Shown piece by piece: positions 1-8,634 of a stretch of 64,000 nt of DNA. Each line of letters starts with the position of its first letter. Position 1 is the first letter of the stretch. The notes below the pieces were generated by a model that did no database searches, was not told the DNA's origin, and worked only from the letters and a program-made list of their open reading frames with translations. Source of the stretch: Betaproteobacteria bacterium LSUCC0117 (GTDB taxonomy: Bacteria; Pseudomonadota; Gammaproteobacteria; Burkholderiales; Burkholderiaceae_C); NCBI GenBank assembly GCA_030441535.1, contig JAUJFZ010000007.1, forward strand, positions 55,147-119,146, given 5' to 3'. The translations under genes were made by a program, and so were the position numbers.

Positions 1-295
1 TCCCATCGGCCTTCTTTAGGCTCTCGACCGTTTTGACTGACTTGCCGTCCAAGGCCGGCAGTAACTGGATGCAACTGTTCACCGGCTTGTAGTCGACGGC
101 ATCGCCAGCCGCATTCAATTCACCGACCATGATCACGCAAGCGCCACAGTCGCCCTCGGCACAGCCCTCTTTGGTACCGGTGCGTTGGAGGTCTTCGCGC
201 AGGTAGTCGAGTACGGTGGTGGTTCGACGCACGCCCTGCGCTTCGACGATTTGACCGTCTAGGACAAATCGGACGGTGTTGGTTACTTGGGTCAT
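1..295 (-). CDS. xdhA: Xanthine dehydrogenase small subunit, N-terminal fragment
   Basis: The start codon is the ATG at 295, and the gene runs off the left edge of the window. The 98 visible residues form a plant-type 2Fe-2S ferredoxin domain with the motif CAEGDCGAC and a further Cys in NSC, as in the iron-sulfur/FAD subunit of xanthine dehydrogenase. The enzyme oxidises hypoxanthine and xanthine to urate in the cytoplasm and passes electrons through its Fe-S centres and FAD. The purine-catabolism genes at 1189-6318 support XdhA over other molybdo-hydroxylase small subunits such as CO dehydrogenase or aldehyde oxidase types. Completeness and the FAD domain cannot be judged here. Confidence 0.8.
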   Translation of the reverse strand, partial: MTQVTNTVRFVLDGQIVEAQGVRRTTTVLDYLREDLQRTGTKEGCAEGDCGACVIMVGELNAAGDAVDYKPVNSCIQLLPALDGKSVKTVESLKKADG

Positions 296-486
296 TGAGG
301 GATTCCGAGACAAGGTGAAATGGCGGGCAACGCGCGGCCGAAGAGACGGCGCTGCCTCAAAAAATGACTTAATATTTTAACTGTGGGATCGCTAAACTGC
401 ATTAAAAAAAATATGCCTAAAAGTGCTTACCGTTCAGCACCGTTTACGTTCAAGCCGCACCCAAAATGAATGCTTAAATCTACCCT

Positions 487-515
487 TTGCACCCACCGCC
501 CTTAACGATTAGACT
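487..515 (+). promoter_or_regulatory. Candidate sigma-70 promoter for the TonB-like lipoprotein
   Basis: A TTGCAC -35 element (487-492) and a TAGACT -10 element (510-515) are separated by 17 bp, placing transcription start near 522, just ahead of the ATG at 546. The rest of 296-545 is AT-rich, without a gene, and must also carry the promoter for xdhA on the other strand. Confidence 0.35.
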
Positions 516-545
516 CGGCTGGTTTTACTTTGGCGTCTGGCCTTC

Positions 546-1166
546 ATGCACATTCCTAACCCGTCCCAGCGCCAATCTAAGGCGTCCACAACCGCGCATT
601 GGCGCGCTGGATTTGGCGCTTGGGTGTTGCTGGTCGTGCTACTCGCCGGCTGCCAAAGTGTGGTGCTGACTGAACCGGTCGCACCACCCGCTGAGGCACC
701 GCCCCCGCCCCCTCCAGAGCCACCGCCCCCCGAGCCAGAGATCACACCGCCGGAACCACCGCCTCCCCCGCCACCGCCTCCGCCTCCAGTTGAGGAGCCT
801 GCGCCACTGCCCGAATTCCGCTCTGCGGCACCAACACCATTCGCTTACCGCCGCGACGCGGCCGAGCACATCTACCGCACGTACCCGACCCGTATCTACA
901 AAGGTCGCCTGCCGCCCCTCATTGCATCAGTCGCGGTTGTCGACCTGCACATCAACTCCGTGGGCGAGGTCGTGAAAGTTGAATGGGTGAGAGCGCCTCG
1001 GCATCTGCCGCAAATCATGACCGATATTGAGCAACTCGCCCGCGGTGCTGCCCCCTACCCGGCGCCTGTGGCGATGGCTGGTGTGATCTACACCGAGGTT
1101 TGGCTGTATGACAAAACGGGGCTCTTCCAACTCGCCACGCTGACCGAGGGCCAGCGGGGCAAGTAG
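546..1166 (+). CDS. Proline-rich TonB-like lipoprotein
   Basis: This 206-residue protein has an N-terminal hydrophobic segment ending in the lipobox LLAGC (Cys near residue 36), so it is probably a lipoprotein. A very proline-rich spacer follows at roughly residues 46-88, including an unbroken run of eleven prolines. The C-terminal half (about 100-206) resembles the TonB C-terminal fold: VVDLHINSVGEVVKVEWV followed by a GVIYTEVWLYD strand. Real TonB is anchored by an inner-membrane helix, so a lipidated version is unusual. No ExbB or ExbD gene is adjacent. It sits between xdhA and the urate genes on the opposite strand, so a functional link to purine use is unproven. The polyproline run probably needs elongation factor P for translation. 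Confidence 0.6.
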   Translation: MHIPNPSQRQSKASTTAHWRAGFGAWVLLVVLLAGCQSVVLTEPVAPPAEAPPPPPPEPPPPEPEITPPEPPPPPPPPPPPVEEPAPLPEFRSAAPTPFAYRRDAAEHIYRTYPTRIYKGRLPPLIASVAVVDLHINSVGEVVKVEWVRAPRHLPQIMTDIEQLARGAAPYPAPVAMAGVIYTEVWLYDKTGLFQLATLTEGQRGK

Positions 1167-1188
1167 TCGCAACCGTCAGCCTTACCGC

Positions 1189-1545
1189 TCAGCTGCCACG
1201 GTATGTGGAGTAGCTCCAAGGACTGACCAACAGCGGCACATGGTAGTGCGCACCGGACTCTGCGACACCAAAGTCAAGCGAGACTTGGTTGAGAAAATTC
1301 GGCTTGGGCAAAGCAACGCCCTTCTCGGCGAAGTAGCCCGCGACATCAAAAACCAAGCGGTAAGTTCCTACCTGTAACGCGTCGTGCGCAATCAGCAAGC
1401 CCGAGGGGTTACGCCCATCGTCGTTGAGTGTGAAGGCCTGCAGGCGCGTCGACTGACCATCAGCGCTGGTCTCCCACAATTCCACCGCCATACCCGCCGC
1501 AGGGCAGCCGTGCATCGTGTCTAAAACGTGTGTACTCAAACCCAT
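1189..1545 (-). CDS. uraH: 5-hydroxyisourate hydrolase (transthyretin-like)
   Basis: At 118 residues this has the usual length for the family. It begins with LSTHVLDTMHGCPAAGM and ends with the diagnostic YRGS tetrapeptide; HYHVPLLVSPWSYSTYRGS is the family C-terminus. The conserved His and Arg residues of the active site (THVLD, HYHVPLL, final YRGS) are present. It hydrolyses 5-hydroxyisourate, the product of urate oxidation, to OHCU, which is then decarboxylated by the OHCU decarboxylase domain of the protein at 3248. It is on the strand opposite to the rest of the pathway and divergent from the GntR regulator at 1643, so the short gap 1546-1642 probably holds control sites for both. Confidence 0.93.
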   Translation of the reverse strand: MGLSTHVLDTMHGCPAAGMAVELWETSADGQSTRLQAFTLNDDGRNPSGLLIAHDALQVGTYRLVFDVAGYFAEKGVALPKPNFLNQVSLDFGVAESGAHYHVPLLVSPWSYSTYRGS

Positions 1546-1607
1546 GTGTCAGCCCTCTGAATCCAATTTGTAAAAAAACGGCTACCCGTAGCCACGATCC
1601 GCCAAAG

Positions 1608-1615
1608 TGTATACA
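1608..1615. promoter_or_regulatory. Palindrome TGTATACA, candidate GntR/FCD operator
   Basis: This perfect 8-bp palindrome lies in the divergent region between uraH and the GntR regulator. FCD-type GntR regulators commonly bind short AT-rich inverted repeats of this general form. It overlaps the alternative GTG start at 1607, which favours the downstream ATG at 1643 as the real start. Binding is inferred, not shown. Confidence 0.35.
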
Positions 1616-1642
1616 ATTTTCGAAACGATCCAAATATCAATC

Positions 1643-2281
1643 ATGGATAACTCTACTACTGACCTCATCGTCCAATCGCTAACCAAGGCGATTGTGGAGC
1701 ATCGGCTTGAGCCTGGCTCCAAACTGGCAGAACAAAAACTAGCCGATCATTTCGGCGTCTCGCGCACCCTCATCCGTCAGGCGTTATTCCGGATGAGCCA
1801 AAACCGCTTGGTGCGAATGGAACCATCGCGCGGGGCTTTTGTGGCGAGCCCATCAGTCGAAGAGGCTAAGCAAGTGTTCGCGGTGCGACGCATGCTGGAA
1901 CTCGAAATGGCTGTGCAGTTCACCCGCGCGGCTACACCACAAAAAATCAAAACCTTGAAGACGCATTTGGCTCGCGAGGCTGCGGCCGTGAACGCTCACG
2001 ATGCGGCAACGCGCACAGAGCTGCTGGGCGATTTCCATGTTCGCATCGCCGAACTCCTTGGCAACTTTGTTTTGGCGGAGTTGCTGCGAGAACTCATCTC
2101 ACGCTGCGCGCTGATCACACTGATGTACCAGAGTACGCAAGACGCTGAATGCTCCACCAATGAACACAACGCAATCGTCGCGGCCATGGAGTCGAAAGAC
2201 GAGGCATTGGTCAAACAACTCATGGCGCATCACCTCGATGATGTCGAGCGCAGCCTGACCTTCACATCACACAACTGGTGA
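1643..2281 (+). CDS. GntR-family (FCD) transcriptional regulator
   Basis: I chose the ATG at 1643 (212 residues) over the in-frame GTG at 1607, which lies in the putative operator and adds an unlike 12-residue tail. The N-terminal winged helix-turn-helix is clear: EPGSKLAEQKLADHFGVSR, then RQALFRMSQNRLV and RGAFVASPS. The rest is an all-helical FCD ligand domain with the typical acidic/His positions (DFHVRIAELLGN, EHNAIVAAMESKD, HHLDDVE) that bind a metal and an organic acid. It is immediately upstream of the allantoinase operon and divergent from uraH. It is probably the local repressor of purine degradation, sensing a ureide such as allantoin or allantoate. The ligand is a guess. Confidence 0.85.
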   Translation: MDNSTTDLIVQSLTKAIVEHRLEPGSKLAEQKLADHFGVSRTLIRQALFRMSQNRLVRMEPSRGAFVASPSVEEAKQVFAVRRMLELEMAVQFTRAATPQKIKTLKTHLAREAAAVNAHDAATRTELLGDFHVRIAELLGNFVLAELLRELISRCALITLMYQSTQDAECSTNEHNAIVAAMESKDEALVKQLMAHHLDDVERSLTFTSHNW

Positions 2282-2300
2282 GTTCACTTTGCAAAGCAAC

Positions 2301-3251
2301 ATGACATACGACAGCACGGCCCCCTACCCCCGCGATCTCAAAGGCTATGGGCGCGACGTACCCCACGCGCAATGGCCCGCACAGGCACGCATAGCGGTGC
2401 AATTCGTATTGAACTACGAAGAAGGCGGTGAGAACAACGTCCTACACGGCGACGCAGGGTCAGAGCAATTTTTGTCTGAAATGTTCAACCCGGCGAGTTA
2501 CCCGGCACGCCACATGAGCATGGATGGCATCTACGAATACGGTTCCCGTGCCGGTGTCTGGCGCCTGCTGCGCGCTTTTGAACAACGGGGGTACCCGCTA
2601 ACAGTTTTTGGTATCGCGACCGCGTTACAACGCTACCCCGAAATGGTCTCAGCGTTCCAGACGTTGGGACATGAAATCGCCTGCCATGGCCTGAAGTGGA
2701 TTCATTACCAGAACACGCCCAAGGCGGAAGAAACCGCCGACATGGCACGTGCCATGCAAATCATGACCGACCTGATGGGCGAGCGTCCGCTGGGGTGGTA
2801 CACCGGTCGTGACAGCCCCAATACCCACCAAATCGTCGCCGACTTCGGTGGTTTTGCCTATGACGCCGACTACTACGGCGACGATTTGCCGTTCTGGATG
2901 AAGGTTGAAAAAAGTAACGGCGAAACCGCACACCAGTTAATCGTGCCCTACACCCTTGACTGCAACGACATGCGCTTCGCCTTGCCACAAGGGTATGCCT
3001 ACGGTGACCCCTTTTACCAATACCTCAAGGACAGTTTTGACTGTCTGTATGCGGAAGGCGACCCCAATGGACTCAACCAACCCAAGATGATGAGTGTGGG
3101 TATGCACTGCCGCCTGTTAGGTCGTCCCGGTCGCATCGCCGCGATCACGCGGTTTTTAGACTACATCGGGCAGCACCAGCAGGTATGGGTGGCTCGGCGC
3201 ATCGACATCGCTGATCACTGGCGTGCCACGCACCCCTGCCCGACTGAATGA
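2301..3251 (+). CDS. puuE: Allantoinase, polysaccharide-deacetylase type (PuuE)
   Basis: The ATG at 2301 gives MTYDSTAPYPRDLKGYG, the normal N-terminus of PuuE; an in-frame TTG at 2289 would add four residues. The 316-residue product carries family signatures FVLNYEEGGENNVLHGD, ACHGLKWIHYQ, GWYTGRDSPNTHQ and DADYYGDDLPFW. PuuE opens the hydantoin ring of allantoin to allantoate, using the deacetylase fold rather than the amidohydrolase fold of AllB. It starts 19 bases after the GntR regulator and overlaps the next gene by four bases (ATGA), so it is first in a translationally coupled operon. A second, diverged member of the family is at 53305. Confidence 0.93.
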   Translation: MTYDSTAPYPRDLKGYGRDVPHAQWPAQARIAVQFVLNYEEGGENNVLHGDAGSEQFLSEMFNPASYPARHMSMDGIYEYGSRAGVWRLLRAFEQRGYPLTVFGIATALQRYPEMVSAFQTLGHEIACHGLKWIHYQNTPKAEETADMARAMQIMTDLMGERPLGWYTGRDSPNTHQIVADFGGFAYDADYYGDDLPFWMKVEKSNGETAHQLIVPYTLDCNDMRFALPQGYAYGDPFYQYLKDSFDCLYAEGDPNGLNQPKMMSVGMHCRLLGRPGRIAAITRFLDYIGQHQQVWVARRIDIADHWRATHPCPTE

Positions 3252-5041
3252 CTGCGCCTCACATGACTCTCGACGAACTGAACCAAACCCCCCTCGAAGC
3301 AGCCGTTGCCTACCTCGACGGCGTTTACGAGCACTCACCATGGATCGCTGAAAACGCGCTCAAAAATCGTCCCTTCAAAACAGTGGCCGCGCTAAAGCAA
3401 GCACTGATTGCAGCCTTGGACGCGGGTGGTAACGACGCGAAATTAGCCCTCATTCGCGCTCACCCAGAATTGGCGGGCAAAGCGATGGTTGCAAAATCGC
3501 TGACAGCTGAATCAACCAACGAGCAACAAAAGGCGGGACTGACGCAATGCACGCCAACCGAGTTTGCCCACATTCAATCACTCAACCGAGACTACAACGA
3601 GCGGTTCGGCTTTCCGTTTATTTTGGCTGTGCGGGGCCCGCGTGGCGAGGGCTTGAGCAAGTCACAAATCATTGCAGCGTTCGAGCGACGTCTTAAGGGT
3701 CACCCTGATTTCGAGATGGCTGAATGCATCCGCAACATCCATCGCATCGCCGAGATACGCCTCAACGACAAATTCAAAAATGACATCCGCATCGGCGAGA
3801 TGGTTTGGGACTGGCACGAAGATCTTGCCCAATACACCGACCCCGATTACGCGGATCGTGGTCAACTAACCGTCACCTACCTCACGTCTGCCCACCAACA
3901 AGTGGCCCAATCGTTGCGCGACCGCATGCTGGCCTGTGGGTTTGACCGCGCAGAGATTGATGCCGTCGGCAACGTGGTCGGCATTTACGAGGCGGACCAT
4001 AGCCAACCAAATGCAAAAACACTGATGACGGGGTCGCATTACGACACCGTGCGTAACGGTGGCAAGTACGACGGTCGCTTGGGTATCTTCACGCCGATAG
4101 CTTGCGTACAAGCCCTGCGTGACGCCGGCAAGCGTCTCACCTTTCACCTCGAAGTGGTGGGTTTTGCCGAGGAAGAGGGCCAGCGCTACAAGGCGACGTT
4201 CTTGGGCTCCGGCGCTTTAGTGGGGAAATTCGACTCCAGCTGGCTGGATCAAGTCGACGACAACGGCGTCAGCATGCGCGAGGCGATGCAGGCCGCCGGT
4301 CTGGCCATAGACGCCATTCCTGCGCTCAAACGCGATCCCCGTGATTACCTCGGTTTCATCGAGATTCACATTGAACAAGGCCCCGTGCTCAATGAACTGA
4401 ATCTGCCATTAGGCGTGGTCACCTCCATCAATGGCAGCGTGCGCTATCAGGGCGAAATCACGGGCACCGCGAGCCATGCAGGTACCACGCCCATGGATCG
4501 TCGGAGCGATGCCGTGGCGGCGTTTGCAGAGTTAGCGGTCTACCTCGAAAAGCGCGCCCAATCTGATGCGGACTCAGTCGCCACCATTGGTATGTTGCAG
4601 GTACCGAACGGCTCGATCAACGTAGTGCCGGGTCGCTGTCAGTTCAGCCTGGACATGCGTGCACCAAACGATGCCCAACGCGATGCATTGGTCAGCGATA
4701 TCGTCGGCGCACTCCAAACCATCTGTGCGCGCCGCGGCGTCACGTATCAGCTTGCGGAGACTGTCCGTGCCAGCGCAGCGCCCAGTGACGCCCACTTGCA
4801 GCAGCAATGGCAGCAGGCCGTCGAAGCAACGGGCCTGCCTGTTTTAAAGCTACCCAGCGGGGCCGGCCATGACGCAATGAAACTCCACGAAGTCATGCCG
4901 CAAGCCATGCTCTTTGTAAGAGGCGAAAACAGCGGCATCAGTCACAACCCCCTTGAATCAACCACCGCAGACGATATGCAACTTGGCGTCGATGCGATGC
5001 TGCATTTTTTGACACATTTTCAACCCCAGAGAAACGCATGA
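3248..5041 (+). CDS. Fusion: OHCU decarboxylase (UraD) + allantoate amidohydrolase (AllC type)
   Basis: This 597-residue bifunctional protein has two domains. Residues about 5-165 match OHCU decarboxylase (HPELAGKAM, RDYNERFGFPFI), which yields S-allantoin. Residues about 180-597 are an M20-family allantoate or carbamoyl amidohydrolase with metal-ligand motifs GSHYDTVRNGGKYDGRLGI, EEEGQR and IEIHIEQGP, and a dimerisation domain around GTASHAGTTPMDRR. The two activities flank the PuuE step, so the fusion couples formation of allantoin with breakdown of allantoate. It overlaps puuE upstream and the next M20 gene downstream by four bases each. The ATG at 3248 is supported by this coupling; Met6 at 3263 is possible. 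No frameshift or missing ligand is evident. Confidence 0.9.
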   Translation: MTAPHMTLDELNQTPLEAAVAYLDGVYEHSPWIAENALKNRPFKTVAALKQALIAALDAGGNDAKLALIRAHPELAGKAMVAKSLTAESTNEQQKAGLTQCTPTEFAHIQSLNRDYNERFGFPFILAVRGPRGEGLSKSQIIAAFERRLKGHPDFEMAECIRNIHRIAEIRLNDKFKNDIRIGEMVWDWHEDLAQYTDPDYADRGQLTVTYLTSAHQQVAQSLRDRMLACGFDRAEIDAVGNVVGIYEADHSQPNAKTLMTGSHYDTVRNGGKYDGRLGIFTPIACVQALRDAGKRLTFHLEVVGFAEEEGQRYKATFLGSGALVGKFDSSWLDQVDDNGVSMREAMQAAGLAIDAIPALKRDPRDYLGFIEIHIEQGPVLNELNLPLGVVTSINGSVRYQGEITGTASHAGTTPMDRRSDAVAAFAELAVYLEKRAQSDADSVATIGMLQVPNGSINVVPGRCQFSLDMRAPNDAQRDALVSDIVGALQTICARRGVTYQLAETVRASAAPSDAHLQQQWQQAVEATGLPVLKLPSGAGHDAMKLHEVMPQAMLFVRGENSGISHNPLESTTADDMQLGVDAMLHFLTHFQPQRNA

Positions 5042-6318
5042 CCATGGCATCAAACGGCCCGCTTTACGACCAACTGGATCAGTGGATTGACCAGCATTTC
5101 AACGAACAAGTTGATTTTTTTAAAGCCTTGGTCGCAGTCCCCACTGATACCCCACCGGGCGACAACACGCCGCATGCGCTGCGCACAGCCGAGTTGCTCA
5201 AGTCTTTTGGCTACACGGCTGAACACCACGCACCGCCTGCTGAATTGGTTGAAGCCAACGGCATGACCAGCGTGACCAACCTCATTGTTCGACGCGCGTT
5301 CGGTGCAGGCGGTAAGACCATTGCGCTCAATGCCCACGGCGATGTGGTGCCACCGGGTGAGGGGTGGACCCATGATCCTTATGGCGGCGAAATCGTCGAT
5401 GGCAAGATGTATGGGCGCGCCACTGCAGTCAGCAAGTGCGACTTCTCCACCTTCACATTTGCGCTGCGTGCATTAGAGGCTGCTGCCAACACCGCACAGA
5501 TGAAGGGACAGGTGGAGCTGCACTTTACTTACGACGAAGAATTCGGCGGCCTGTTGGGCCCAAACTACTTGCTGGCCAACAACCTCACCAAGCCTGACCT
5601 GATGATCGCCGCTGGCTTCAGCTACCAAGTCATCACGGCTCACAACGGCTGCTTACAAATGGAAGTGACCGTTCACGGCAACATGGCGCACGCCGCCATC
5701 CCTGACTCTGGTGTTGATGCGCTGCAAGGCGCCCACGCCATACTGGCCGCCCTATACGCGCAGAACACGCTGTACAAACAAGTCGTCTCACAGGTTGAAG
5801 GCATCACACACCCCTACCTAAATGTCGGCATGATCACCGGCGGCACCAACACCAACGTGGTGCCCGGTAAGGTCACTTTCAAACTCGACCGACGGATGAT
5901 TCCCGAAGAGAACAGCGCAGAAGTCGAGGCAAATTTGCGCCAAGTCATGGCCGATGCAGTCGCCGCCTTCAACCAAGGCCGCAACGACGCAGGAATCTCG
6001 ATCAGCATCAAGCGGATGCTCATGTGTGAGGCGATGAAACCATTACCCGGCAACAAACCCTTGGTCGATGCCCTGCAACAGCATGGCGAAGCCGTTTTTG
6101 GCGAACCGATCCCCGCGCTGGGTACCCCTCTGTACACGGACGTGCGCCTCTACGTAGAGCGCGGTATTCCCGGTGTCATATATGGTGCCGGACCGCGTAC
6201 CGTTTTGGAATCACACGCCAAGCGCGCAGACGAGCGCATTGATCTCGAAGATTTGCGCCGCGCCACCAAAGTCATCGCCAGAACGCTGGCAGATTTACTC
6301 AGCGCGCCTACACTGTAA
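5038..6318 (+). CDS. M20-family metallo-amidohydrolase of the purine operon
   Basis: This 426-residue protein is a zinc-dependent M20 (ArgE/DapE/ACY1) hydrolase. Motifs are NAHGDVVPPGEGWTHDPYGGEIVDGKMYGRATAVSKCD, with the first His-Asp pair and the bridging Asp region, TYDEEFGG for the catalytic and ligand Glu residues, and a HAAIPDSGVDAL dimerisation segment. It overlaps the UraD-AllC fusion by four bases and closes the ureide operon. The substrate cannot be fixed from sequence. Ureidoglycolate, ureidoglycine or another carbamoyl acid of the pathway is plausible, because no separate ureidoglycolate lyase is seen. General acetylornithine deacetylase activity is less likely in this context. 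Confidence 0.8.
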   Translation: MTMASNGPLYDQLDQWIDQHFNEQVDFFKALVAVPTDTPPGDNTPHALRTAELLKSFGYTAEHHAPPAELVEANGMTSVTNLIVRRAFGAGGKTIALNAHGDVVPPGEGWTHDPYGGEIVDGKMYGRATAVSKCDFSTFTFALRALEAAANTAQMKGQVELHFTYDEEFGGLLGPNYLLANNLTKPDLMIAAGFSYQVITAHNGCLQMEVTVHGNMAHAAIPDSGVDALQGAHAILAALYAQNTLYKQVVSQVEGITHPYLNVGMITGGTNTNVVPGKVTFKLDRRMIPEENSAEVEANLRQVMADAVAAFNQGRNDAGISISIKRMLMCEAMKPLPGNKPLVDALQQHGEAVFGEPIPALGTPLYTDVRLYVERGIPGVIYGAGPRTVLESHAKRADERIDLEDLRRATKVIARTLADLLSAPTL

Positions 6319-6342
6319 TACCCACACCCTCGGAGACCATCC

Positions 6343-8634
6343 ATGTCAGCTGAAGATACCCTGCGCGACGCCGCGCTCGACTACCACCGCAGCCCTCGCC
6401 ACGGCAAGATCTCAGTCACCCCAACCAAACCGCTGTCAAACCAACGTGACCTCTCGTTGGCTTACTCACCCGGCGTGGCCTACCCGTGCTTGGCGATCGA
6501 GAAAGACCCGACCATGGCGGCCGAGTACACCTCGCGTGGCAACTTGGTCGGCGTCGTGACCAACGGCACAGCAGTTTTGGGGCTGGGCGACATCGGGCCA
6601 CTCGCCAGTAAACCAGTGATGGAGGGCAAAGGTTGCCTGTTTAAAAAATTCGCCGGTATCGATGTATTCGATATCGAACTGGCCGAGCGCGATCCCGACA
6701 AGCTGGTCGACATCATCGCTGCACTCGAACCGACATTGGGCGGCATCAACCTTGAAGACATCAAAGCGCCCGAGTGCTTCTACATCGAAAAGAAGCTGCG
6801 TGAGCGCATGAAAATTCCCGTCTTCCATGACGATCAACACGGCACAGCCATCATCTCTGCAGCCGCGTTGCTCAACGGATTGGAGCTGGTGGACAAGGCG
6901 ATTAGCGAAGTAAAGATCGCCGTGTCCGGCGCCGGTGCCGCTGCGATTGCTTGCCTCGACGTGATGGTGGGCTTGGGCGTATCGACAACCAATATTTTTG
7001 TGTGCGATTCCAAAGGCGTGATCTATGAAGGTCGCCCTGGCGGCTACGATGAATCCAAAGCCCGCTACGCCCAAAAAACAGACGCCCGCACGTTGGCTGA
7101 CGTGGTCAACGGCGCAGATGTTTTCTTGGGTTGCTCGGCACCTGGTGTGCTGACAGTAGACATGATTAAAAGCATGGCGCGTGACCCGGTGGTTTTGGCA
7201 CTCGCCAACCCAGAGCCCGAGATCCGTCCGGAGCTGGCGCGCGCCGCGCGACCCGACGTCATCATTGCCACAGGGCGTTCGGACTACCCCAATCAGGTCA
7301 ACAACGTGCTGTGCTTCCCCTACATCTTCAGGGGTGCGCTGGACTGTGGCGCGACCACCATTACAGAGGCCATGAAGCTGGCCTGTGTGCGTCAAATCGC
7401 CGATCTCGCCAAGGCGGAAACCAGCGATGAAGTTGCCGCAGCCTATGCGGGCGAAGAATTGGTTTTTGGTCGTGACTACCTGATCCCCAAGCCCTTTGAC
7501 TCGCGCTTGATTCTGCGCATCGCACCAGCCGTTGCGGCTGCCGCCGAGGCCTCAGGCGTCGCGACCCGCCCCATCACAGATATGGCGGCTTACAAGCAAA
7601 GCTTAGAACGTTTCATCTACCAAACGGGTATCTTGATGCAGCCCGTTTTCAACGCAGCCAAGGTCGCCAAACCGGCGAACAAGCGCATCGCAATCGCTGA
7701 AGGCGAAGAAGAGCGTGCCCTGCGCGCCTGCCAACAAGCCATGGACGAAGACTTGGCTGTGCCCATCTTGGTGGGGCGCCCTGCCGTTATTGAAGCCCGT
7801 ATCAAAAAAGCGGGCTTGCGCATGCAAATCGGTAAAGACGTCGAAGTCGTCAACCCCGAGGATGACCCGCGTTACCGCACCTACTGGGAGCGTTACCACA
7901 CGCTCATGGGACGCCAAGGCGTGAGCCCGGAAAATGCGAAAGTCGCCATTCGCCGCTCCAACACCCTGATCGCGGCGCTGATGGTATTGCTCGGTGACGC
8001 CGATGGCATGTTGTGCGGCTTGGTGGGCAACTTTGAGGGCCACCTGCGTCAAATCAGTGACGTATTGGGTAAAGCCAAAGGTGCCTCCACCTTTGCCACC
8101 TGCAACGCGCTGGTTCTGAGCGAGCGCACCTTATTCATTGCCGACACCTACGTCAACGAAGACCCCACATCGCAGCAACTCGCGGAGATCGCGGCCATGA
8201 CAGTTGCAGAGGTGCAGCGATTTGGTATTCCGCCGAAAGTAGCCTTCCTGTCGCACTCCAGCTTTGGTTCAAGCAGCAGCGCTTCGGCGAAAAAAATGCG
8301 TTTGGCGCGCGACTTGTTCGCCGCAGCCAACCCCGACGTGGAGTGCGATGGCGAGATGCATGGCGACGCGGCCATGTCTGACGATATTCGCAAAGCCTAC
8401 CTACCAGGGTCCACCCTGCACGGGTCTGCAAACGTCTTGATTTGCCCCAACCTCGACTCGGCGAACATCCTTTTCAACGTGTTAAAGATTACCAGCAGCG
8501 AGGGCGTTACCGTGGGTCCCGTTTTGCTGGGCAGTAGCGCACCGGTGCACATTTTGAACCCGTCATCGACTGTACGCCGTTACGTCAACATGATCGCGCT
8601 GGCAGCCGCCAACGCAGGCGCAGGTAAGGCTTAA
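6343..8634 (+). CDS. maeB: NADP-dependent malic enzyme with phosphotransacetylase-like domain
   Basis: The 763 residues have the full length of MaeB. The N-terminal malic-enzyme part (about 1-410) shows [39 protein letters not shown] and the Rossmann motif [14 protein letters not shown]. The C-terminal part (about 430-763) is phosphate-acetyltransferase-like ([20 protein letters not shown]), probably regulatory, as in other large malic enzymes. It converts malate to pyruvate and CO2 with NADP+ reduction. It starts 24 bases after the purine operon on the same strand and may be co-transcribed with it, although its role is central metabolism. It ends overlapping the convergent mscS-like gene by four bases, with no visible terminator. 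Confidence 0.95.
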   Translation: MSAEDTLRDAALDYHRSPRHGKISVTPTKPLSNQRDLSLAYSPGVAYPCLAIEKDPTMAAEYTSRGNLVGVVTNGTAVLGLGDIGPLASKPVMEGKGCLFKKFAGIDVFDIELAERDPDKLVDIIAALEPTLGGINLEDIKAPECFYIEKKLRERMKIPVFHDDQHGTAIISAAALLNGLELVDKAISEVKIAVSGAGAAAIACLDVMVGLGVSTTNIFVCDSKGVIYEGRPGGYDESKARYAQKTDARTLADVVNGADVFLGCSAPGVLTVDMIKSMARDPVVLALANPEPEIRPELARAARPDVIIATGRSDYPNQVNNVLCFPYIFRGALDCGATTITEAMKLACVRQIADLAKAETSDEVAAAYAGEELVFGRDYLIPKPFDSRLILRIAPAVAAAAEASGVATRPITDMAAYKQSLERFIYQTGILMQPVFNAAKVAKPANKRIAIAEGEEERALRACQQAMDEDLAVPILVGRPAVIEARIKKAGLRMQIGKDVEVVNPEDDPRYRTYWERYHTLMGRQGVSPENAKVAIRRSNTLIAALMVLLGDADGMLCGLVGNFEGHLRQISDVLGKAKGASTFATCNALVLSERTLFIADTYVNEDPTSQQLAEIAAMTVAEVQRFGIPPKVAFLSHSSFGSSSSASAKKMRLARDLFAAANPDVECDGEMHGDAAMSDDIRKAYLPGSTLHGSANVLICPNLDSANILFNVLKITSSEGVTVGPVLLGSSAPVHILNPSSTVRRYVNMIALAAANAGAGKA

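Noticed and set aside
6466..7395. Long open frame (309 codons) on the minus strand
   Set aside because: It lies entirely inside maeB in antisense; His/Gly/Val-rich composition and no family resemblance mark it as a high-GC shadow.
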